A stretch of 64,000 nucleotides of DNA from Christensenellaceae bacterium. GTDB lineage: Bacteria; Bacillota; Clostridia; Christensenellales; UBA1750. The stretch is taken from assembly GCA_031280685.1 (NCBI GenBank), contig JAITGM010000010.1, forward strand, positions 186,001-250,000. The letters run 5' to 3'. Position 1 is the first letter of the stretch; each line of letters starts with the position of its first letter. This document shows, one piece after another, positions 8,070-14,929 of this stretch. The notes below the pieces were generated by a model that searched no databases, was not told the DNA's origin, and saw only the letters and a program-made list of their open reading frames with translations. The translations under genes and the position numbers were made by a program.

Positions 8070-9470
8070 ATGAAACAAAAGAGGCTCGCCGCGGCGCTGC
8101 TCGCCCTCCTTTTCTTGCTCGCTCCGCTTTCCGCCTCGGGGGCGGGCACGCGCCGGCTTCAGGATAAGGCCCTGGCCTATTCCGCGCGGGCGCTGCTCTA
8201 TTACCTCAGCGCGGATGGCACGCGCCTCGTACCCAAGCTGCGCCCCGTCGCCGTGCTCCCTGGCGAAGAAACCGGCCTAGCTCTGGTGCGCGAGCTGGCC
8301 CGCGACCCGGGCGAAGAAGGCCTGCTCTCGCCCTACCCGCGAGATGCCTTCGTCCGCGTTTTGAGCTTCGACCTTTGCCTTTCCATCGCCACGGTGAACC
8401 TGGGCGGCGAGTTTGCCGGGCTGAACCCCCGCGAGGTCTTCAACCTCTATGTGGCCGTGGCCAATACGCTGTGCGAGCTGGGCGAAATCGAGCATGTCAA
8501 CATCCTGCTCAACGGCAGGGTCTATTCGAGCTTCGGCTTCGGCATCCCTCTGGGCGCGATGCCGCGCTTCAACAGCGATTTGCAGAGCCTTTGGCAAAAC
8601 TACCAAAACGAGAACAGCCCGTCCGGCTTCACGCGCGAGGTCACCCTCTATTTCCTGGCCGAGAACGGCCAAAAGCTGGTGCCAGAGCTGCGGCGCATCT
8701 TCTTTTCCTCCTCGCAGGACTACGCAAAAAACCTCTTCGCGGCGCTCGCGCAAGGCCCAAAGAGCGAGGCGCTGCGCCCCGTCCTCCCCCGCGACCTTGC
8801 GCTGAGCGAGGCGCCCTCCTTCAGCTTCGCGCTCGAATCGAGCGAGAGACTGCTCGATTTAAAGCTCCCCGAAGGCGCCTTGGCCCGGGATGAAGGCGGC
8901 GAGCTGGCCGTAGCGGCCATCACCTTGAGCCTGACCGGCTTCGTACCCGCGCTGGCCGGCCTTCGCATCACTTGCGGCGGGCAGGAATTCCTCCTGGGCG
9001 GCGGCTTTGAGATCCGCAGAGCACAGGCCGAACCCTACCTCGGCCGCCAAATCACCCTCTATCTGCCCAACGAAGCTGGCAGGCTGCAGCCCGTCACCCG
9101 CGCCATCGGCCGCTCCGTCTCCTTGCCAAGGGCCGTCGCCCTGGCGCTGCTCGAAGGCCCCTTCCCCGGCGAAGAAGGCCTTAAAAACCCATTCCCCACG
9201 GGCTTTTCGGCCGATATGCTCCTGGGCGTCGGCCGCCTGGGGGATTGCATGGTGCTCAACCTCAGCGCAGCCGGCGCCCAGGCTCTCTCCAGCCTTTCGA
9301 TGCGGGAGGAACAGGCCCTGTGCTATGCCCTGACCAACTCGCTCACCGAGCTTGGCCCGGCCCAGCGCCTGCAGTTCCTCCGCGAGGGCTTCACCATCGA
9401 AGGGCTTTCGGGCTACATGAGCCTGCGCGCCCCCCTGCCGCGCGCGCCGGGGCTGATCCTCAACCCCTAG
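8070..9470 (+). CDS. Secreted protein with tandem GerMN domains
   Basis: 466 residues. ATG 8070 is favoured over GTG 8061 because GAGGTG lies six bases before it. The signal peptide ends near SASG-AG (about residue 27) and has no lipobox. Three GerMN-like repeats can be followed by their recurring opening (ALLYYLSADGTRLVP, then VTLYFLAENGQKLVP, then ITLYLPNEAGRLQP) and the closing ...ANTLCELGEIEHVNI / NSLTELGPAQRLQF motif. GerM of Bacillus is a sporulation and germination factor of the inner spore envelope. Placement as last gene of the operon suggests it works with the GerMN lipoprotein. Its last 30 bp recur in degraded form 513 bp downstream. Confidence 0.82.
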   Translation: MKQKRLAAALLALLFLLAPLSASGAGTRRLQDKALAYSARALLYYLSADGTRLVPKLRPVAVLPGEETGLALVRELARDPGEEGLLSPYPRDAFVRVLSFDLCLSIATVNLGGEFAGLNPREVFNLYVAVANTLCELGEIEHVNILLNGRVYSSFGFGIPLGAMPRFNSDLQSLWQNYQNENSPSGFTREVTLYFLAENGQKLVPELRRIFFSSSQDYAKNLFAALAQGPKSEALRPVLPRDLALSEAPSFSFALESSERLLDLKLPEGALARDEGGELAVAAITLSLTGFVPALAGLRITCGGQEFLLGGGFEIRRAQAEPYLGRQITLYLPNEAGRLQPVTRAIGRSVSLPRAVALALLEGPFPGEEGLKNPFPTGFSADMLLGVGRLGDCMVLNLSAAGAQALSSLSMREEQALCYALTNSLTELGPAQRLQFLREGFTIEGLSGYMSLRAPLPRAPGLILNP

Positions 9471-9571
9471 GCCGGGTACCCCCCTCAGCCCCTTGCAGCC
9501 AAAGCGCAGCCCCTGCCGTGACTCGAGCCTGTCTGCTCAAGCAGCCCTCCATCCACCACCTTTGCGGCCAA

Positions 9572-9631
9572 GACGGCACCTTCCTTCCTACAAAAGCGGC
9601 GCTTCGCCACTTTTGTAGGAAATCCGCCGTC
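9572..9631. repeat. Long imperfect palindrome
   Basis: Outer arms GACGGC/GCCGTC and inner 12-bp arms TTCCTACAAAAG/CTTTTGTAGGAA, with a further near-perfect 6-bp stem inside. There is no T-tract, so it is not a classical terminator. It could be a miniature mobile or REP-like element. Confidence 0.55.
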
Positions 9632-10014
9632 CAGTCCCGCCAAAACCGCGCAAAAGCACCCCAAAATCCATCAGAAATCGCCCAAGTTTCCTTGCCCAAA
9701 GACCAAGCTCCATTAAAAAAGCGCATTTCGCACGCCCAAAGAAGCCGCCTGCCGCTCGCAGCGCTCTTATTCCACCGCCGTGCGCGAACACGGCAAGTGA
9801 GGTGCTCTCGCTCACTCGCGAGCCGCCCCTCATTCGCCAATGCGCACCGTTGACGCTGCCGGCTCCACGCTTTCCTCAGGCCCAAGCAACGGCCAGCGGC
9901 GCCATGCCCCACCCCTAGCAAGGGGCCTGCCCGCGCGTGAGCCGCTTCCCAGCCGCGTGCCGGAGCGGATTCTCAATCCCTAGAGAAAAGCGCCGCTTTC
10001 CCATGAAACACAGC

Positions 10015-10036
10015 GCATTCCCGTACGCGGGAATGC
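10015..10036 (+). promoter_or_regulatory. Stable hairpin just before the RBS of the TVP38 gene
   Basis: Perfect 9-bp arms GCATTCCCG/CGGGAATGC close a TACG loop (UNCG-type in RNA), five bases before the GGAGG that serves ATG 10056. It may stabilise the mRNA 5' end or tune translation. Confidence 0.45.
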
Positions 10037-10055
10037 CCGAAGGAGGAACCCGACC

Positions 10056-10775
10056 ATGAACGAATCTTCAGCCAACAGGGCAGGCAAAAAGCGCGCCCTG
10101 CTCACCGCTTTGAGCCTGCTGGGTCTGGCCGCCCTCTGCGTCCTTTATTTTTATTTGGACTCAAAAGGCTGCCTTTCCGTCTTCAAATCGGCCGAGGCGC
10201 TGCAGGCCTATGTGCGCGGCTTTGGGGCCTGGGGGCCCGCCGTCTTCATGCTGCTGCAGTTTTTGCAGGTGATCGCCGCGCCCATCCCGGGGAACGTCAC
10301 CACCCTGGCCGGCGGGGCGCTCTTTGGCTTCTGGCCCTCGCTGCTGTTTTCCTCCGCGGCCATCTTCGCAGGCTCTTTGGCCGCCTTTGGGCTTGGGCGG
10401 CGCTTTGGCCGGCCGCTGATTGAGCGCCTTGCCCCGCCCGCCGTCGTGGATAAGTACCTGCCGCTCATCGCCCAAAAGCAAAGAATGACCCTGACCCTGC
10501 TGTTCCTCTTCCCCTTCTTTCCGGATGACCTTCTTTGCCTGCTCGCCGGGCTCGGCGGGTATTCCTGGGGCTATTTTGCGCTGATGTGCGCGCTAACGCG
10601 GCCCTGGGGGCTCGTCTTCAGCGCGCTGGTCGGCTCCGGCGCGCTGAGCCTGCCGCCCTGGGGCTGGGGCGTGCTGGTCGCGCTTTCAGCCCTGCTGTTT
10701 TTCGCCTCAGCCCGCTATGGCGAGAAGATCGAGGCCTTCCTTTTGGGGCTGATCCGCAAAAGGGAAACCCCTTAG
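10056..10775 (+). CDS. TVP38/TMEM64-family membrane protein (DedA superfamily)
   Basis: 239 residues, multi-pass membrane protein. Five to six hydrophobic segments and the family core with FLQVIAAPIPGN, LAGGALFGFWPS and LFPFFPDDLLCLLAGLGGYS are seen (about 65-170). Members of this superfamily include lipid scramblases, and many bacterial members affect membrane homeostasis; the substrate here is unknown. The RBS is GAAGGAGG. It stands alone: the next gene starts 108 bp later after a region with only a weak promoter. The strong hairpin in its leader is unusual. Family assignment is confident and function is not. Confidence 0.88.
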   Translation: MNESSANRAGKKRALLTALSLLGLAALCVLYFYLDSKGCLSVFKSAEALQAYVRGFGAWGPAVFMLLQFLQVIAAPIPGNVTTLAGGALFGFWPSLLFSSAAIFAGSLAAFGLGRRFGRPLIERLAPPAVVDKYLPLIAQKQRMTLTLLFLFPFFPDDLLCLLAGLGGYSWGYFALMCALTRPWGLVFSALVGSGALSLPPWGWGVLVALSALLFFASARYGEKIEAFLLGLIRKRETP

Positions 10776-10883
10776 CACCGAAAACCGACCGCTTGGGGGG
10801 TGCGCACCACCGCTTGCCCCTCTGCCTCTTCCTTTTTTACCAGGTCTTTTCTATACTTAGGGCCACAAGGGAGATGAAAGCGC

Positions 10884-11348
10884 TTGAAGCTGCACATTGA
10901 GCTGAACCCCGATCTGAACGAGGATGAGATTCGCATCGTTTGCCGCAGCGCGGACGAAACGATCCGGCGGATTCAGCGCTTCATCCTGGAGCAGGCAGGC
11001 GGGCCGAAGCTGAGCTTCTTCAAGGGCAGCGAGGAATACTTCTTCCCGATGGAAGACCTGCTCTTCTTCGAAACCGAGGGCGACGCGGTCTTCGCCCACA
11101 CGGCGGGCGACGCCTTCCGGGTGCGCCAAAGGCTGTATGAGCTGGAAGAGAGCCTGCCGCGCGGCTTCATTCGCATTTCGAAGGGCTGCATCGTCAATCT
11201 CGCGCAGGTCTACTCCATCACGAAGGATTTAAGCTCCTCCAGCCTGGTGCGCTTCAGCGGCTCGCACAAGCAGGTCTTCCTCTCTCGCCGCTATTACCGG
11301 GCGCTCAAGGAGCGCCTCAACGAAAGGGGCATCGGCTATGAAACGTAG
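10884..11348 (+). CDS. LytTR-family DNA-binding regulator without receiver domain
   Basis: 154 residues. The C-terminal two thirds (about 45-150) is a LytTR domain: FFPMEDLLFFETEGDAVFAH, RLYELEESLP, FIRISKGCIVNL and the closing SRRYYRALKERL. There is no receiver; the first 45 residues form a short alpha/beta extension. The start is TTG 10884 with GGGAG ten bases before it; a nearby ATG is out of frame. It overlaps the next gene by 11 bp. Stand-alone LytTR genes paired with a small membrane protein are common in Firmicutes, where the membrane partner often antagonises the regulator. That the LiaF-like partner does this here is inference. Confidence 0.9.
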   Translation: MKLHIELNPDLNEDEIRIVCRSADETIRRIQRFILEQAGGPKLSFFKGSEEYFFPMEDLLFFETEGDAVFAHTAGDAFRVRQRLYELEESLPRGFIRISKGCIVNLAQVYSITKDLSSSSLVRFSGSHKQVFLSRRYYRALKERLNERGIGYET

Positions 11349-12060
11349 CGGAAACTGGTTCTGGGGCATCGCGCTGATCGCGGGCGCCATCTTTCTGGTG
11401 GTTTCACAGGTGAGCGGGGGCGCTCTCCTTGGCATCAACGTCTGGACGATCGTCGCCAGCGTGGCGCTCGTGGGCTTTTTCGTCCAAAATCTGGTGAGCT
11501 GGCATGGCTTCTTCGGCGTGGTCGCCCCTCTGGCAGGGCTTTACTGGCTGTTTTGGCAGCCGCTCGGCCTGCCCAGGCTCGACTTTTGGGTTTTATGGGT
11601 CAGCGCCCTGCTGCTCCTCCTCGGCCTTGAAGCCATCTTCCACCGCAGGGGCGAGCATTCCTGGCACCGTGGAGTCGACGGCAGCTGGAGCAACCATACG
11701 GGGCTGGACGAAGGCGCGGACGAGAACCACCCCTATATCCAGCTCAGCTTTGGCAAGACCAGCCGCTTCCTCCATGCGGACGCACTTGAAAGCGGCCGCC
11801 TCTCGGTGAGCTTTGGCGAACTTTTGGTGTATTTTGACCAAGTTACCCTCAAGGATGGCCAGGCACAAATCCTGATGGACGCGAGCTTTGGGACGATCCA
11901 GCTCTTCGTGCCCAAGGAGTGGGAGATCGTCAACAATTTAGGCACGGGCTTTGGCTCCATCAAGGACTTTACCTCCAAAAACCGGCCGGCAGCGGAGGCG
12001 CCGCGGCTGATCCTGAACGGCGACGCGAGCTTTGGCGAGATTCGGATCCAATACAGCTAG
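11338..12060 (+). CDS. LiaF-like membrane protein
   Basis: 240 residues. Four transmembrane segments occupy about 8-105. A soluble C-terminal half (about 125-240) is built of repeated beta turns with the recurring phrases SVSFGELLVYFDQV, DASFGTIQLFVP and DASFGEIRIQY, the pattern of the LiaF/DUF2154 cell-wall-antibiotic-response domain. LiaF restrains the LiaRS system in Bacillus. Its gene overlaps the LytTR gene, so it is probably a membrane-located sensor or inhibitor for that regulator. The domain call is good and the regulatory role is inferred. Confidence 0.8.
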   Translation: MKRSGNWFWGIALIAGAIFLVVSQVSGGALLGINVWTIVASVALVGFFVQNLVSWHGFFGVVAPLAGLYWLFWQPLGLPRLDFWVLWVSALLLLLGLEAIFHRRGEHSWHRGVDGSWSNHTGLDEGADENHPYIQLSFGKTSRFLHADALESGRLSVSFGELLVYFDQVTLKDGQAQILMDASFGTIQLFVPKEWEIVNNLGTGFGSIKDFTSKNRPAAEAPRLILNGDASFGEIRIQYS

Positions 12061-12142
12061 GCATAACCGCCGCCCTTCCGGCATAAACCTTGTGGCGTAA
12101 GCGCAAATCACGCGGCAAGATTTTAAGAAGGAGGCGGGGCCA

Positions 12143-12439
12143 ATGGGTGATGTGCTCGCGACGCTCTCGGGCGCGCTGGTTCAATCGATGGTGTTAATGC
12201 CGGTCTGCCTGGTGATCATCGGGAAGCTTCTTAAGCTGACGCCCGGAGTGAAAACCTGGATGATCCCCTGGATTTTGAGCGCAATCGGCGTGCTGGCGGG
12301 CTTGCTGGTGACCTACGAAAGCGGGGCCGACACCGGCGCCTGGCTGGTGCAGGGCATCGTGCAGGGTGTCATCGCCACTGGCATGAGCCAGCTCTCGTAC
12401 CAGCTCTACGCACAGACCAAATACCGGGCCGCAAGCTAG
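12143..12439 (+). CDS. Phage-holin-like small membrane protein
   Basis: 98 residues with three hydrophobic stretches (about 8-27, 38-58, 66-84) and the sequence LLKLTPGVKTWMIPWILSAI followed by VQGIVQGVIATGMSQLSYQ, typical of the holin 5/Hol44-type family. AAGGAGGC precedes ATG 12143. No lysin or other phage gene is near, so it is an isolated, probably domesticated holin. Such orphan holins can assist toxin or spore-coat lytic enzyme release, but nothing here shows it. Confidence 0.65.
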   Translation: MGDVLATLSGALVQSMVLMPVCLVIIGKLLKLTPGVKTWMIPWILSAIGVLAGLLVTYESGADTGAWLVQGIVQGVIATGMSQLSYQLYAQTKYRAAS

Positions 12440-12766
12440 GGCAGGCCGCACGAACCCAAACGAAGAGGCAGAGCGCTTAGCTCCGCCTCTTCTTCCATCT
12501 GGGGCGAGAGCACCTTCAATTTAGCCATTATTCTACAGACCAATTATATACCCGCCATGATTTTGACCAGAAAATGCTTCTTCGGGCAAGAAGGGTTTCC
12601 TTCTAACTATATATCGTTATGCATCATTCAAAATGCGTTCCTGTCTGGCAAAAAACCTCTTGCATAACTTTTTTTTTGCGTGTATACTGCTCCCAAAGAT
12701 GGTCGCGCCCGGGCCTCGCCTGTGGGGGCGTCTCAAGCCGATTTTCTCAAGGGGGTCGCAACCCGC
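12440..12766. other. 327-bp AT-rich leader of the pilus operon
   Basis: Contains a terminator-like hairpin after the holin gene (12463-12491, arms AAGAGGC/GCCTCTT, no good T-tract), then AT-rich DNA unlike its neighbours, then the pilus promoter. No gene is seen. Confidence 0.6.
12660..12688 (+). promoter_or_regulatory. Pilus-operon promoter with T9 tract in the spacer
   Basis: TTGCAT, 17 bp, TATACT. The spacer contains nine consecutive T (12669-12677). It lies about 78 bp before the first pilus gene. Slippage in the tract would change the spacer length, so this is a candidate phase-variable promoter. Confidence 0.65.
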
Positions 12767-13468
12767 ATGGCGGAAAAACCAAAGGGAACGCAGCCCTCTG
12801 ACGAGATCGACCGCAGCCAGATCTGGGGCCCTTCCCCGCCCGCGCTCGGCCCAGACGCAGACGCTTCCCCACCGCCGCTCATCACGCTGAGCAAGGTCGA
12901 AAACGAGATCCTGGCCAAGTCCTACCCAGGCAAGAAGCGCTACCCAAGGTCGGTCGTCCCGGTTTCGGGCGGCCAGGCCGCCGATCCTGCCCGCGAGCTG
13001 CGGAACCTCCTCATCAAGGCCGGGGTTTTGGCGCTTTCGCTCTTCCTGCTCTTCGGCTTCGTGTTCGGCTTCACGCCGATGCGCGGCGCCGGGATGTATC
13101 CAAGCTTGAAGGATGGCGACCTGATGCTGTATTACCGCCTGGGTGACCTTGGCGTGTTCGGGCAGGTCGTGCTCTATCGGGCGCAGGGCGAGGATCAGGT
13201 CGGCCGGATCGTCGCCGTGGCGGGCGACGCGGTGGCCTTCAGCGAAAACGGCCAGTTCCTCTTAAACGGAGCCGTTCAGCAAGAGGCCGTATTTTACCCA
13301 AGCTACGCGGGCGACCTTGCGCCCTACCCCCTTACGGTGCCAGAAGGCAGCGTGTTCATTCTGGGTGACGGGCGCGAAAACGCGCTGGATTCCCGCGATT
13401 TCGGCCCCATTTCAATCAAAGAAATCAAGGGAAGGGCCGTTACGGTCTTCCGCCGCCGCCAAATTTAG
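12767..13468 (+). CDS. SipA-like, catalytically dead signal-peptidase homologue
   Basis: 233 residues from ATG 12767; an upstream in-frame ATG at 12680 lies inside the -10 element. A proline-rich cytoplasmic N-terminus (about 1-80) precedes one membrane helix (about 83-102) and a signal-peptidase-I fold. Box B reads MRGAGMYPSL, with Gly109 where the catalytic Ser stands (normally GSSMYPT). Box D reads QVGRIVAVAGDAV, with Gly146 in place of the catalytic Lys. Box E (GDGRENALDSRDFGPI) is well kept. Loss of both catalytic residues with fold retention is the hallmark of streptococcal SipA/LepA, a pilus-assembly chaperone. First gene of the pilus operon. Confidence 0.85.
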   Translation: MAEKPKGTQPSDEIDRSQIWGPSPPALGPDADASPPPLITLSKVENEILAKSYPGKKRYPRSVVPVSGGQAADPARELRNLLIKAGVLALSLFLLFGFVFGFTPMRGAGMYPSLKDGDLMLYYRLGDLGVFGQVVLYRAQGEDQVGRIVAVAGDAVAFSENGQFLLNGAVQQEAVFYPSYAGDLAPYPLTVPEGSVFILGDGRENALDSRDFGPISIKEIKGRAVTVFRRRQI

Positions 13469-13564
13469 CTTTTATTCACCTCGCTGATACCGCCCATTCC
13501 CGCGTCATACGCCGCGGAATCGGTCTTCACCCAATCCTTCCCCTTTTGAAAGGAGGAATCCGAA

Positions 13565-14884
13565 ATGAAAAGGCGCATTTCCATCCTGGCCGGGCTGCTC
13601 TGCCTAACAATTCTTGGCCTTGGCCTGCTAAGCACGGCCGGGGCGATCGTTTTGCCAAACACAGGGGCCACTATTTTCCCCGCCGACGCGTCCGTCGCCG
13701 TTAAGGCCTTTACCGACAGTTTCTCAAACGCGGCAAACCCCCTTAACCTAACGGAAAAGAGCAGCGGAGACTATCCCTTCCAATACGCCGCGGCGCTAGA
13801 CATGGCCCAGGTCTGGACCGCGTTCAATATGGCGAAGCTCCTCTATACCGTCACGCCCAACGGCACGCCCTGGAACGAAGTGCTGATGGCCGGCTATCTG
13901 AACTTGACCCTGACCCTGGATCCCCTGGTGACGGTGGACGCAAGCGAGTTCAGCATAGCCAAGGTGCAGGCGGCCTACGATGCCGCAAATAACGACGGCG
14001 GAGCTGGCACCGCCTTCATGGCCTACTGGAAGGTGAACTCGGCCAATTACAACAGCGCCGCCCACACCCTGGCGGTGCAACTGCAGCTGTTTAACCTAAG
14101 CGGCATCGCCCCCGCGGCGCCCGATAACCAATGGGTCTTGGCTTCCTCCTTCGACTCCGGCTCCGTCCAGCCCCCCATGCTCTATGTGGCGACGCCGAGC
14201 GGCGCGCTGAAGGTGGCTTCTGGCGATTTCGCGGTTGGGGGCAGCTTTGCCACCGTTAGCGCACTGGAGGGCGACTTCGTATTCGGCATCCTTCGCAACA
14301 GCGCTATTCATATCGCCGCGACCATCAGCGAAGGCACGGTGAACATGGTCGCGGCACCGAACCTGACCATCGTAGATGATTATGGCGACACGGCAGACCG
14401 CATTTTGGTCATCCCGCGGGTGGGCAACACCGGCGAGGGCGGCAATATGAGTTGGACCCGCGCCATCAGGCTGCAAACGGGCGGCGTGGATCTGACCAGC
14501 GCCCAGATTGCGAACGTAACCTGGGCGGTCGCCAATATCGTGGGCTTTGAGGGCAAAACCGCGGCGATTACGGCCACGAACGGCAGCGCGGTGGTGAACG
14601 GCCAGCGCTCCGGCATCGCGACGCTGACCGCGACCTACAACGGCGCGACCGCCTCCATCGACGTGGTGGTTCCGGGCGACGTGAACCGAAACGGCAACGT
14701 GAATTCGGCCGACGCTTCCATCATACGCGACCGATTCAGCGGGCAGACCTTCGCCCAAATCGGCGTGATGGTCGATCAATACACCGACTTTCTTGCCGAT
14801 TTGAACTGTAACGGCAACATTAACAGCGCGGACTCGGCCATCATACGGGATATGTTCAGCGCCGCTCTCGTGCCATCGAACTAA
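13565..14884 (+). CDS. Secreted dockerin-domain protein, putative pilus component
   Basis: 439 residues. Signal peptide to about residue 27. A beta-rich region (about 30-340) of unknown family contains LNLTLTLDPLVTVDASEFS, faintly cohesin-like, and a small Ig-like end (about 345-375). The C-terminus (about 377-439) is a type I dockerin: two Ca-binding segments GDVNRNGNVNSADASIIRD and ADLNCNGNINSADSAIIRD with the D-x-N-x-N-G-x-V/I-N-x-x-D spacing. There is no sortase signal, so it must be held non-covalently, presumably by a cohesin. AAAGGAGG precedes ATG 13565. A dockerin inside a sortase-pilus operon is unusual; its partner is unproven. Confidence 0.8.
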   Translation: MKRRISILAGLLCLTILGLGLLSTAGAIVLPNTGATIFPADASVAVKAFTDSFSNAANPLNLTEKSSGDYPFQYAAALDMAQVWTAFNMAKLLYTVTPNGTPWNEVLMAGYLNLTLTLDPLVTVDASEFSIAKVQAAYDAANNDGGAGTAFMAYWKVNSANYNSAAHTLAVQLQLFNLSGIAPAAPDNQWVLASSFDSGSVQPPMLYVATPSGALKVASGDFAVGGSFATVSALEGDFVFGILRNSAIHIAATISEGTVNMVAAPNLTIVDDYGDTADRILVIPRVGNTGEGGNMSWTRAIRLQTGGVDLTSAQIANVTWAVANIVGFEGKTAAITATNGSAVVNGQRSGIATLTATYNGATASIDVVVPGDVNRNGNVNSADASIIRDRFSGQTFAQIGVMVDQYTDFLADLNCNGNINSADSAIIRDMFSAALVPSN

Positions 14885-14929
14885 TCGGGGCAGTGCGACT
14901 CCAAAGAGAAAGAGGAGGCTGATCTACAA

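Larger units (their letters stand above)
9471..10055. other. 585-bp gene-free stretch with inverted repeats
   Basis: No coding frame with a plausible start and RBS was found. It holds a long imperfect hairpin (9572-9631), a degraded copy of the preceding gene's last 30 bp (9954-9983, 25 of 30 identical) and a leader hairpin (10015-10036). The rest is undescribed. Confidence 0.6.

Noticed and set aside
12680-12766. Upstream ATG extension of the SipA-like gene
   Set aside because: The ATG lies in the -10 element of the promoter, and the added residues look like untranslated leader.
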